Positions 1-7,181 of a DNA stretch of 15,096 nt are shown here, piece by piece (position 1 is the stretch's first letter; the number at the start of each line of letters is the position of its first letter). Origin of the DNA: Methanobacterium sp. (GTDB lineage: Archaea; Methanobacteriota; Methanobacteria; Methanobacteriales; Methanobacteriaceae); the NCBI GenBank assembly GCA_003151535.1, contig PLXT01000022.1:322-15417 (forward strand). The letters are read 5' to 3'. The notes beneath the pieces were generated by a model, which had not been told where the DNA came from, made no database searches, and saw only the letters and a program-made list of their open reading frames with translations. Made by a program: the position numbers and the translations under genes.

Positions 1-11
1 ATGCAAGGATA

Positions 12-320
12 ATGAAATGTAAAGATATTACTGTAATTGTTGATAAAAAGATGAGAGAACGTAAATTTCAATATGAGAAATATATAATACGATTAGAAAA
101 TAACAACCCATTCCAAGCAGATGAATTCGTAAAAATATTACGTAAAGAAGACTTTGACAAACTCGGAGATTTAATAAACGAAGTTAAAAATGAAAGAGAT
201 CAATTAAAGGACCAGGTTAAAAATCTTCATAGAATGCTAGATGTTCAAGAAAAATATATAGAAAAAGTGCATAAACCTGAAAACAAAGGTAAAGCGATAC
301 TTAAAAGTTTGATTAATTAA
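12..320 (+). CDS. Small charged coiled-coil protein, possible 5'-truncated gene
   Basis: This is a 102-residue protein from the first ATG. The frame is open to the left edge of the window (the codons before the ATG read A-R-I), and the AAGG before the ATG is only three to four bases away, too close for a normal ribosome site. The true start may therefore lie outside the window, or be the later Met at 51. The product is soluble and charged. Residues about 55-90 (KLGDLINEVKNERDQLKDQV and on) look like a coiled coil. The stretch PFQADEFVKILRKEDFDKL resembles the core of the two leftward proteins at 342-704 and 10601-10981 (F-x-E-H-E-x-x-I-V-F-x-x-x-E-F), so it may be a distant relative. That link is a by-eye alignment only. 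It converges on the next gene with 21 bases between stops. No function is recognised. Confidence 0.6.
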   Translation: MKCKDITVIVDKKMRERKFQYEKYIIRLENNNPFQADEFVKILRKEDFDKLGDLINEVKNERDQLKDQVKNLHRMLDVQEKYIEKVHKPENKGKAILKSLIN

Positions 321-341
321 CAAATTTAAAGTATCTTTAAT

Positions 342-704
342 TTACAATCCTATTAAGCACTGTATTTCCTCTTTTTCAGGATTACTGTCAGTTTTATATG
401 TTTTTGTTTCTTCTGTTTTATTGAATGATTCTAGTGTTGTTTGTACATCAAAATCTAATAACTCTTCAACTTCAGCTTCTAATAATTCAAGATGCGGATC
501 TAAAAATTTGATAGCCTGTAATGGATCCCCTGAACCTTCATCTTGGATTATATTTTTTATACATAGCAATCTTTTTTCTATTTCAGCATAGAAATCTAGA
601 AACTCGTGCATATTAAATACTATTAAATCTTCATGTTCCTTAAACACTCCAAGATTATAAAAAATACTTTCATCCTTTTTCATTTCAATTACACTTAACC
701 TCAT
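342..704 (-). CDS. Small soluble protein of an F-x-E-H-E family (paralogue of 10601-10981)
   Basis: This is a 120-residue soluble acidic protein without cysteine pairs or membrane segments. The start is well supported: GGAGG lies seven bases before the ATG at 704. Residues about 21-40 (FKEHEDLIVFNMHEFLDFY) match FQEHEEVIVFTRDEFNRFY of the protein at 10601-10981. Both proteins also begin M-R-[LV]-S, and both are followed by a helical region of similar length. The two genes also share a homologous upstream region with a dyad, so gene and leader were duplicated together. The C-terminal 30 residues are Thr/Glu/Lys-rich and probably disordered. The family is not one I can name. A role as a small regulatory or partner protein would be a guess. 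Confidence 0.8.
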   Translation of the reverse strand: MRLSVIEMKKDESIFYNLGVFKEHEDLIVFNMHEFLDFYAEIEKRLLCIKNIIQDEGSGDPLQAIKFLDPHLELLEAEVEELLDFDVQTTLESFNKTEETKTYKTDSNPEKEEIQCLIGL

Positions 705-720
705 AATATTCCCTCCAACT

Positions 721-780
721 ATGTGGAGATAAACATATGAAAATTAGAATATATCCACATTGAGATAGAGAGCATATAAT
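721..780 (-). promoter_or_regulatory. Leader/promoter element, copy A, with imperfect dyad
   Basis: On the minus strand this reads, in order, a TATA-like TTATATGC (about 772-780), the dyad TATCTCAATGTGGATA (752-767), a TTTTCATAT segment, and TTATCTCCAC (723-732) just before the Shine-Dalgarno of the 120-aa gene. The same order and much of the same sequence occur at 1797-1860 and 10994-11055. The placement of the dyad right after the TATA-like box suggests an operator or an early transcribed element. The TATA assignment is inference. Confidence 0.55.
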
Positions 781-874
781 AAGTAACAAAATATTTTTAA
801 GAAATTAGAAAAAATTGTATAAATCTGAAAATGGAATAATCGGTCCTTAAAAGTTGATGTAGATTTCAGATAAT

Positions 875-1669
875 TTACTTTTTTGTTGTATCCCCTTTTA
901 ATCGTTTGACTACTATTACTCCAATATAACTCCCAACAACTGCAGACAAAAGATATCCTACAATTACACCTATAAAGATAAGATAATTTTCATGGAAATG
1001 GGGATAATGTATACTGCTCAGATATAATTTGTTTAATAAACTGATTGTTATCATAATTATTCCTAAATAAATTCCATATTGTATCTTTTTTTCTTTACTT
1101 AGAAATGTAGTTACAAAAGCTCCAATTACAACAGAAGTGGCTCCAATTATAAAATCAACTATCCCAAAAGAAGTAATATGTGTTAGATATGTGCCTGTAA
1201 TTAACTCTAACAATATAGCAATAATATATGCAACAACTAATCCAACAGCAACAGCTAAGATAGGGCTAAATCCATTACTCAAATGTTTTTCTTTAAACAA
1301 TTGTCTGTTACTTCTCTCAGTCATTTTCGCAACAAACCCGCCAATACCAGTAAGTAATAAAAAAAGCACAAAGATGAATATAACTATAAAAATACCACTG
1401 TATCCTACTAAACCATGACTAATCACTGCAGTTATTTCAAGAACAGCAAATATAATCCCTACATAAATACCATATCTTATTTTCCTGTCCTTAGCGAAGT
1501 AAGTGGCAATAAAACCGCCTCCAAGTAGAATTAATGTACCAATAATAAGGAATACGGTTGAAACAACTCCATTATTAAAATTTGACCCTATAATTATGAC
1601 AAAACTAAAAAATAATACAATGATCAGAACTGCCCCTAAAATTATAGATATAACCGGATTATATCGCAT
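875..1669 (-). CDS. Polytopic membrane protein with internal duplication
   Basis: This is a 264-residue hydrophobic protein with about eight predicted membrane helices. The start is supported by AGGAGGT eight bases before the ATG at 1669. The protein consists of two similar halves, about 1-125 and 130-264. Residues 52-72 (GFIATYFAKDRKIRYGIYVG) correspond to 183-203 (GAFVTTFLSKEKKIQYGIYL), a charged loop followed by a YGIY-start helix in each half. Each half ends in a Gly-rich helix and a basic tail (GGFVAKM, GSYIGVIVVKRLK). Duplicated four-helix designs are common in small archaeal membrane proteins of unknown function. No transporter signature or catalytic motif is visible. It is a single leftward gene. 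An orphan copy of the regulatory leader lies about 125-190 bases upstream and could drive it with a long 5' leader. Confidence 0.8.
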   Translation of the reverse strand: MRYNPVISIILGAVLIIVLFFSFVIIIGSNFNNGVVSTVFLIIGTLILLGGGFIATYFAKDRKIRYGIYVGIIFAVLEITAVISHGLVGYSGIFIVIFIFVLFLLLTGIGGFVAKMTERSNRQLFKEKHLSNGFSPILAVAVGLVVAYIIAILLELITGTYLTHITSFGIVDFIIGATSVVIGAFVTTFLSKEKKIQYGIYLGIIMITISLLNKLYLSSIHYPHFHENYLIFIGVIVGYLLSAVVGSYIGVIVVKRLKGDTTKK

Positions 1670-1796
1670 AAACTTGAACCTCCTCTTAATCTTAATAATT
1701 AAAACATTAACATAATTACTTTTCTACTGAATTCAAATATCATCAGACATCATAGCATTTTAAATTTAAACTCATATTGATCAAACCCCTATTATA

Positions 1797-1862
1797 AAGT
1801 GGAAATAATGATATGAAAATCAATAGTATAACCCTCTAGAGTTAGAGCATTGAAAAGTATAC
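1797..1862 (-). promoter_or_regulatory. Leader/promoter element, copy B, orphan
   Basis: This is the third copy of the leader seen at 721-780 and 10994-11055. The minus strand carries ATGCTCTAACTCTAGAGG, a dyad around TAACTCTAGAGGGTTA (6 of 7 arm positions match), then TTTTCATAT and TTATTTCCAC. It has two bases fewer than the other copies before the dyad. What follows is a GGGG purine run and an ATG (1775) in the position of the paralogue start, but that frame stops after ten codons (stop 1743-1745). It is either the remote promoter of the 264-aa membrane gene or the remnant of a third family member whose body is lost. Confidence 0.45.
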
Positions 1863-2167
1863 AAATAAATTTAACAAACAACAAATAAAAAAAATATAAT
1901 TTCGTAATGTGCAGTATGACGAAGTAACTATTTAGTAATAATATTAAAAATAGATTGTAACGCTTCTTTGATGTAAAGAAGTGTAGATTAATAGTTTTCA
2001 AATTATACGGATAATATTAAAATTAACAATAATCGGAAATTTAGAAAAATATTAGTTTTATGTTAAAAATTAAATAATTCAATGTTGATGTATTATTTCT
2101 TTATTAACTATTATGAATACAGATAGTCGAATTTGACAACTCCAGACACTTAATTAATAGCTGAATT

Positions 2168-2184
2168 AAAAAAAGAAAATAAAT
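2168..2184 (-). terminator. Oligo-T terminator after the 438-aa gene
   Basis: Directly after the stop at 2190 the minus strand reads TTTATTTTCTTTTTTT, a U-rich run of the kind that ends archaeal transcripts. No strong GC hairpin precedes it. Confidence 0.5.
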
Positions 2185-2189
2185 TAATT

Positions 2190-3506
2190 TTATGCGCTTG
2201 GATTTTGCTTAATAATTAAAGTATTTATGATTATGTTGTAAGTTGTTTGATATATCGGATCAAAATCAATACTAATAATCATTTTTTCACCTCTATCGTT
2301 ATCATCAATGAATATATATGACCATATAGATACTTCATTAGAATCTCCTACTGCATTTTGCCCCGCTATTATCGTAGTTTCTTTTGAAACAGTACGCATA
2401 CCTTTTATATTTCTATCTATGGTTGTAAAGCTGATTATTTCACCAATTAATTCATCATCATCATAGAACATTACATTAAGTGTTGTATCAGTAGAGTTAT
2501 CCTCAATTTTTAGATATGCTTGTTTATAGAAGTTTACAAATTTATTTTCAAATATATTAAACACTGAATAGAATAAGCTAAGTGTTAAATTAGGTATTTT
2601 AGTAAAATCGGTTAAATTTTTCTTAATTACTCTTTTTTCTGCCTTTAATATTTCCTTTTCAACATTTTTTTTGTCACGTATATTAAAAATATTGAACTCA
2701 GATAAAAAAGCCATTAATCCAAAGAAATCAAGTTTATATTTTTTTAACACTTTCTTAAATACTTGATTATATACATTTGAATCATCAACTACTACTTTCA
2801 ATCGTAAATAAAATGTATCATATTCCATATACAATGCAAATACATAGATATAAGGAAATAACGAAATTGTTAAAATGGCAGGTAATATATAGATAATTAC
2901 AGTATTTATGTTGATAAATCCGTTCAGATTTATTAATAGATAATGTATGAAAATTATAAACAAACCAAGAAAGATAAGTGTCAAGAATATATTAAACATT
3001 TTTCCAACGTTTTTATATTCTTCATTGGTTTTAGATACAACTATTAAAAGTGTTAGAATGAGTACTATAGGAACTAATATTAATTCAATAATAATATTAA
3101 AAGTATAGAAATTATAAATAAAACTAATAATAGTTGTTATGCTGATAAATTCAAAGATACTATTTCTAAAAAAATTTTTATATTTCTTATTTATTTCAGA
3201 TGTTTTGTAAAATAATGGAATTGCTCCAATAATAAACCAGATAATAACATCTTTAATGAGACTTAAATTAAGTAAACCTATTTGGGATAATAAATATGAA
3301 ATTAAAGAGATATATAGAGTCATCCCAATAAATGGAAAAATTAATTTTGTGCAAAAAAAACTCTTAAAAAGATTAAACATAGCTTTTCTTGTATTTTTAA
3401 TAATAAAAATTATAATTAAAAATACAATCACCCATATTATGATTGCTATTTCCCTAGTATTCATAGAATTAACAATGAAGTTTATCCATTCTATTAACAA
3501 ATTCAT
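2190..3506 (-). CDS. Multipass membrane protein with C-terminal soluble domain
   Basis: This is a 438-residue protein. The start at 3506 has GAGGAT ending four bases before the ATG. Residues 1-230 contain about seven hydrophobic segments (approximately 19-37, 53-74, 85-100, 117-134, 136-158, 170-192, 200-226), and residues 231-438 are mostly soluble and rich in charged residues. The early stretch NTREIAIIIWVIVF, followed by a helix with KDVIIWFIIGAIP, is reminiscent of a widespread, uncharacterised bacterial and archaeal membrane family. I recall no assigned function and can see no catalytic motif. The soluble tail (YDDDELIGEIISFTTIDRN and SIWSYIFIDDNDRGE regions) looks like a beta-rich sensor or effector domain. 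The gene stands alone between a decayed region and a terminator. It could be a membrane-anchored sensor, but that is inference. Confidence 0.85.
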   Translation of the reverse strand: MNLLIEWINFIVNSMNTREIAIIIWVIVFLIIIFIIKNTRKAMFNLFKSFFCTKLIFPFIGMTLYISLISYLLSQIGLLNLSLIKDVIIWFIIGAIPLFYKTSEINKKYKNFFRNSIFEFISITTIISFIYNFYTFNIIIELILVPIVLILTLLIVVSKTNEEYKNVGKMFNIFLTLIFLGLFIIFIHYLLINLNGFININTVIIYILPAILTISLFPYIYVFALYMEYDTFYLRLKVVVDDSNVYNQVFKKVLKKYKLDFFGLMAFLSEFNIFNIRDKKNVEKEILKAEKRVIKKNLTDFTKIPNLTLSLFYSVFNIFENKFVNFYKQAYLKIEDNSTDTTLNVMFYDDDELIGEIISFTTIDRNIKGMRTVSKETTIIAGQNAVGDSNEVSIWSYIFIDDNDRGEKMIISIDFDPIYQTTYNIIINTLIIKQNPSA

Positions 3507-3614
3507 TACAATCCTCTGTAAAAGTTTCTATTTTCATAATATTGAATAAGTAAGTTTCATTAAAGTTTAGTTTATTTTTAATGTAATTTTAAAGATTTAT
3601 CTATCAGTAGAAGG

Positions 3615-3643
3615 AAATGAACATAGTTTGAGTATGTTCATTT
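3615..3643. repeat. Perfect 11-bp inverted repeat (hairpin)
   Basis: The arms AAATGAACATA and TATGTTCATTT pair perfectly around the seven-base loop GTTTGAG. The hairpin lies about 110 bases upstream of the leftward 438-aa gene. It could be an operator, a terminator of a lost gene or the end of a decayed element. Confidence 0.7.
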
Positions 3644-3656
3644 TACAAATCAACTA

Positions 3657-3702
3657 ACTCCTTTTGTTAGACTGAATTTTGAAAATAATCTCAAAAAGGA
3701 GT
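3657..3702. repeat. 9-bp inverted repeat with 28-base spacer
   Basis: ACTCCTTTT (3657-3665) is matched by AAAAGGAGT (3694-3702). It lies 13 bases beyond the 3615-3643 hairpin. Two inverted repeats this close together, next to a decayed frame, hint at a structured element or an insertion remnant. Confidence 0.5.
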
Positions 3703-3721
3703 ATTTCCAATATCTATATTA

Positions 3722-4006
3722 AACATTCCTTCTTTTTGTGTATTCTGGGTCAGCAATGAGTGAATTTCCACACTTTGTATTATTGGTCAGAACATTTAAC
3801 CATATTAATAAAATAAAAGTTAATCTAATCCAATGTAAAGTTTGTTTCACTAATATATTTGATTGGTCCAAGATGTTCCTTAACTTATTCAGATCATCAA
3901 AACGGATATCCCCTGCTATGATCCATAATTAATATAAGTGCTCATACATAATCATTTGAAGTTCTATAGTAGGTTTATATTGTTTTATAGGTCTAAAATT
4001 ATTTAG
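3722..4006 (-). pseudogene. Possible decayed coding region, one internal stop, no start
   Basis: Read leftward, 95 codons are interrupted by a single TAA (3929-3931). The part before the stop reads FRPIKQYKPTIELQMIMYEH, and the part after reads GDIRFDDLNKLRNILDQSN, then a hydrophobic segment (LTFILLIWLNVL), ending SLIADPEYTKRRNV. No ATG with a ribosome site opens it. The composition looks protein-like, but I cannot name a family. An opposing 64-codon GTG frame covers 3738-3932 and cannot be excluded. In so AT-rich a sequence chance remains a real alternative. Confidence 0.25.
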
Positions 4007-4203
4007 TCAATGTTAATCCAGCATCATTTCCATCTAGCTCCTGTTAGATATGAATAGTGTGGTTTCAATGATCTCAGTTTTATTGTGTAGATATCTAGTG
4101 GAACAGTCTTTTAACTAATTATTATTCACATTAAACTTTAAATATCATATAGATAATTGTGGTGAATATATCTTAATCTTGTCAGGCATATAGTAAAATT
4201 TAA

Positions 4204-4389
4204 GCTTTAGTTATTAAATACCATATTCTGATTGCTAAGGAAGCTCCTGCAGAAATAATCGAATTATTAAATAAGTTTGAATGTAATTTGGAAGTAAAAA
4301 AAGTTCTATTTACAAAAAAGAACAACTTAAATGTATGCGAAAAATACTTTAAACTATTCTTTAAAAATTGGAAGAAATTGAATAATTAG
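4204..4389 (+). pseudogene. Possible C-terminal gene remnant without start
   Basis: A clean 61-codon frame runs from just after a TAA (4201-4203) to TAG at 4387-4389 and contains no usable start. It reads like the end of a soluble protein: HILIAKEAPAEIIELLNKF, then NLEVKKVLFTKKNNLNV and EKYFKLFFKNWKKLNN. The Ala-Pro-Ala-Glu helix and the alternating hydrophobic pattern are not what random AT-rich sequence gives. It ends about 50 bases before the zinc-ribbon operon. No family is recognised. It may be the 3' stub of a gene displaced when the operon arrived. Confidence 0.35.
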
Positions 4390-4441
4390 TACTTTATTGT
4401 TAGTTGCGTTGGATGATAATAAATAGAAAAAAGGGGATTAT

Positions 4442-5458
4442 ATGGTTTATTGCCAAAATTGTGGAACTAAAAACGATGATAGTTCAAATTTTTGTATTGA
4501 ATGTGGAAATAAATTAAAAAATGAATTAAATACTAAAGCAAGTTTTGATTTGGAACCTGTATATATTATATTTTTAGAAAGAGCTAATGGACATAGGGTA
4601 GGAACTAATTTTCCAGGATACTTTAAATACCAATATGAATCTGATGCTCACCTATTATTGAAAGAAGCAATTCAAAATAATCATTTAAAAGAATCTAACT
4701 TATCTTATATTTTGGAAAAAGCAACAGTTAATGATTTAAAGGAAAGTTTAAAAAGACATGATTTAAAAGTTTCTGGAAGAAAAAAAGAATTAATTCAACG
4801 TATCCAAAATAATCTAAGTGAAGAAATGATAAAAACTGATTTCTCTGCTTCTTATTATGTTTTGACTTCTGAAGGAAGTAATTTAGTCCAGGAAAATGAT
4901 CATATCGTATATTATCATAAGTCTCAATATTTATATGTATTTCCTTTGGAAAAATACCATGAGTTACTAAAAGAACAAAATGTGGAAGATAAAAATTTGA
5001 AATATGATTTAGCCCTTAAATTATTAGATAAATATGCAATTAATTATAGAAAAAGGGGCGATTGGGGATTATATAGGAATATATTGCTTTCAATGGCTAA
5101 TGTTTATCAAGATAAAAAGGATGATTTAACATCATTAGACAATTATTTAAAAGTAATTAACATTGATTTAAGTGGCTTATCAAATAGCAATATGTATTGG
5201 CCAAACACTTGTATCTTAGCTCCGGGTTTGATACCACGTATTACCAAATTAACTAGCAATTTAGATGATATTTACTTGGAGAAAAAATATTATTCTTGTG
5301 CAAAAGAACTTAATCTCCCTAAAACCGCTTTTAAAAAAGAAGAATCGTTCAAATATTTAATTCAAGCGATGCAAGGAGATCTTGAAGGTGTAAATTCCAT
5401 AATTAAAGATAAAACAAGCAAGATGAAATCAAATCTAAAACCGTTGAATAATCTTTAA
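4442..5458 (+). CDS. Zinc-ribbon and SAP-domain protein, first gene of the operon
   Basis: This is a 338-residue soluble protein. AAGGGG lies seven bases before the ATG. Residues 4-21 form a zinc ribbon (C4, C7, C18, C21, spacing CX2CX10CX2C). A region with FLERANGHRVG and a YxYESDAH stretch follows at 44-70. Residues about 93-125 (ATVNDLKESLKRHDLKVSGR, then KKELIQRI) match the SAP motif, a helix-extended loop-helix that usually binds DNA or RNA. After it comes a YYVLTSEGSNLVQENDHIVYYH segment typical of proteins carrying this SAP arrangement, and a helical C-terminus (about 185-325) that may form TPR-like repeats. It sits two bases before the next gene, so the two are surely cotranscribed. 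The likely role is nucleic-acid or partner recognition for the ATPase-protease downstream. The SAP and zinc calls are solid; the role is inference. Confidence 0.9.
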   Translation: MVYCQNCGTKNDDSSNFCIECGNKLKNELNTKASFDLEPVYIIFLERANGHRVGTNFPGYFKYQYESDAHLLLKEAIQNNHLKESNLSYILEKATVNDLKESLKRHDLKVSGRKKELIQRIQNNLSEEMIKTDFSASYYVLTSEGSNLVQENDHIVYYHKSQYLYVFPLEKYHELLKEQNVEDKNLKYDLALKLLDKYAINYRKRGDWGLYRNILLSMANVYQDKKDDLTSLDNYLKVINIDLSGLSNSNMYWPNTCILAPGLIPRITKLTSNLDDIYLEKKYYSCAKELNLPKTAFKKEESFKYLIQAMQGDLEGVNSIIKDKTSKMKSNLKPLNNL

Positions 5459-5460
5459 AG

Positions 5461-7179
5461 ATGATTTTTATGGTGTCAAGTAAAGAAATAAATGAAATAC
5501 TCAAAGCAAAAAGAGAGTCTCACTTAGAAAATAATCTAATCTCCTGTAAAACATGTAATGCTAAAAATATTAACATTGCAAAATTTTGCACTAAATGTGG
5601 CTCTCAATTAGTTTTAAAAGATTCTGAAGAAAAAATAGAAGATAATATTGAAATTAAGCCTGATATAATTTCGGAATCTTCATCTAAAATAGTTGAACAT
5701 AACCAAAAAACTCCTCATTTTAAAAAATTAGATGATGAAGATTTAAAATCAATGAAAAAGTTCGATTTAAATATTGAAAAAATTTTAGAAAATTGGGAAG
5801 TATATCATGGTATAAGGGAAATTATTGCAAATGCAATAGATGAGCAAATATTAACAGGATCTAAAGGTATGGACATATTTAAGGATGAAAATAAAACATG
5901 GCACATACGTGATTATGGTAGAGGACTTAAATATGAGCATTTAACACAAAATGAAAATGATGAAAAGCTAAAAAATCCTCAAGTTATTGGTAAATTTGGT
6001 ATAGGACTAAAGGATGCTTTAGCAACTTTTGACAGGAAAAGTATAAAAGTTTTAATTAAATCAAAATATGGGAATATTAAAGTCTATAAATCCCGAAAAC
6101 ATGATTTTGAAGATTTATTAACTCTTCATGCATATATTTCTCCGAGTAAAGAGCCTAATTTTAGTGGTACAGAATTTATTTTGGAAAATTTAACAGATGA
6201 AGACATTCACAAAGCCAAAGACAATTTTTTGAAATTTTCTGGAGAAAAAAAAATAGAAGAAACCAAATATGGAGATGTTCTAGATAAGAAAGGTGGAGAA
6301 GCTCGAATATATGTAAATGGAGTAAAAGTAGCTGAAGAAGAAAATTTTATGTTCAGTTATAATATTACTTCACTTACAAAAAAGATAAAAAAAGCATTAA
6401 ATAGGGAAAGGACAAATGTTGGGCGTAGTGCATATTCAGATAGAGTTAAATCAATCTTATTAAACTCAGAAAGCAAAGAAATTGCCCAAAAAATAGTAAA
6501 TGATTTAAAGAATTACTCACTTGGGGAAATGCATGATGAATTAAAATGGCTTGATGTTCAAGAACATGCAGTTAAAAGATTAAATGCATCAGAAGAGGTT
6601 GTTTTTTTAACATCAGAAGAGTTAATACAAGATCCAAAAATGGTAAATGAAGCTAGATATGGGGGATACGATTTAATCACTATACCTTCTAATTTAAAAG
6701 AGAAGATTAAACAGACTACTGATATTAATGGTAATGATATTAGAGATTTAGGACAATTTTATAAAGAATATGATAATAGTTTTAAATTCAAATTTGTCGA
6801 TTTTAGTGAACTTGATGAAAATGAAAAAGAAGTTTTTTCTCATACTAATGAAATTTTTAAGTTAATTGGTGGTGAACCTGATAATATCAATGAAATTATT
6901 ATATCAGAAACTATGAGAAAGGAAGTAGGATCTTTTGTGGAAGCAAATGGAATTTGGGAGCTTTCAACTGGTAGAATTATAATAAAAAGAAGCCAGTTAA
7001 GGAATATAGAATCATATAGTGGAACTTTGATCCATGAAATTGCACATGCTACAAGTGGCGCAGGAGATATTAGCATAAAGTTTGAACAAGAACTTACTAG
7101 ACTACTTGGACTAATCTTTTCTAGAAATATGATTGCTGAAAACATAGAATATACTAATTTTAGGAAAAGGAGGATTTAA
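5461..7179 (+). CDS. Zinc-ribbon, GHKL ATPase and HEXXH metallopeptidase-like fusion
   Basis: This is a 572-residue soluble protein, second in the operon. A zinc ribbon (C29, C32, C43, C46) is followed by an acidic linker and then a GHKL (Hsp90/MutL/histidine-kinase fold) ATP site. The N box has E120, N124 and D127 (EIIANAID), the G1 box has D151-Y-G-R-G155, and the G2 box is GKFGIGLKD (177-185). SGTEF with T237 probably closes the site. The middle (about 300-480) is helical and unassigned. The C-terminus has HEIAH at 525-529 (bases 7033-7047) followed by D536, E542 and E544 as candidate third zinc ligands, inside LIHEIAHATSGAGD and FEQELTRLLG. An ATP-driven conformational switch controlling a protease is the natural reading. 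Met4 (5470), preceded by AAAGATGAT, may be the true start. Related ATP-binding proteins with a C-terminal HEXXH exist in bacteria, to my recollection without known function. Confidence 0.92.
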   Translation: MIFMVSSKEINEILKAKRESHLENNLISCKTCNAKNINIAKFCTKCGSQLVLKDSEEKIEDNIEIKPDIISESSSKIVEHNQKTPHFKKLDDEDLKSMKKFDLNIEKILENWEVYHGIREIIANAIDEQILTGSKGMDIFKDENKTWHIRDYGRGLKYEHLTQNENDEKLKNPQVIGKFGIGLKDALATFDRKSIKVLIKSKYGNIKVYKSRKHDFEDLLTLHAYISPSKEPNFSGTEFILENLTDEDIHKAKDNFLKFSGEKKIEETKYGDVLDKKGGEARIYVNGVKVAEEENFMFSYNITSLTKKIKKALNRERTNVGRSAYSDRVKSILLNSESKEIAQKIVNDLKNYSLGEMHDELKWLDVQEHAVKRLNASEEVVFLTSEELIQDPKMVNEARYGGYDLITIPSNLKEKIKQTTDINGNDIRDLGQFYKEYDNSFKFKFVDFSELDENEKEVFSHTNEIFKLIGGEPDNINEIIISETMRKEVGSFVEANGIWELSTGRIIIKRSQLRNIESYSGTLIHEIAHATSGAGDISIKFEQELTRLLGLIFSRNMIAENIEYTNFRKRRI

Positions 7180-7181
7180 TA

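Larger units (their letters stand above)
1670..2189. other. Intergenic stretch with an orphan leader element
   Basis: About 520 bases hold no convincing gene. The only structured content is the leader copy at 1797-1862 and the oligo-T terminator of the gene to the right at 2168-2184. A 69-codon leftward frame (1792-2001) overlaps the leader, has no ribosome site and is dominated by low-complexity Phe/Leu/Ile codons, so I do not call it. Confidence 0.6.
3550..4440. other. Long intergenic region with hairpins and decayed reading frames
   Basis: Roughly 890 bases hold no intact gene. From left to right there are a perfect 11-bp inverted repeat (3615-3643), a 9-bp inverted repeat (3657-3702), a leftward broken frame (3722-4006) and a rightward start-less frame (4204-4389). 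The upstream region of the zinc-ribbon operon follows: a TTTATTG about 49 bases before the ATG at 4442 could be its TATA element, with low confidence. The mix of one-sided frames and inverted repeats suggests gene decay or an old insertion, but no transposase is recognisable. Confidence 0.5.

Noticed and set aside
1137..1418. Plus-strand open frames inside the 264-aa membrane gene (also 1503-1715)
   Set aside because: They are antisense to a well-supported gene with a strong ribosome site and regular helices.
1792..2001. 69-codon leftward open frame
   Set aside because: No ribosome site, low-complexity hydrophobic codons, and it overlaps the orphan leader copy.
3256..3549. Plus-strand frame over the start of the 438-aa gene
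   Set aside because: Antisense shadow; the leftward gene has a ribosome site and a coherent membrane pattern.
3738..3932. 64-codon plus-strand frame with GTG start
   Set aside because: No ribosome site; the opposing frame reads more like protein, but neither is convincing.
3550..4440. An insertion sequence
   Set aside because: Inverted repeats are present, but no transposase catalytic motif or matching terminal repeats could be found.
6840..7145. Minus-strand frame inside the GHKL-HEXXH gene
   Set aside because: Antisense to the conserved C-terminal HEXXH region.
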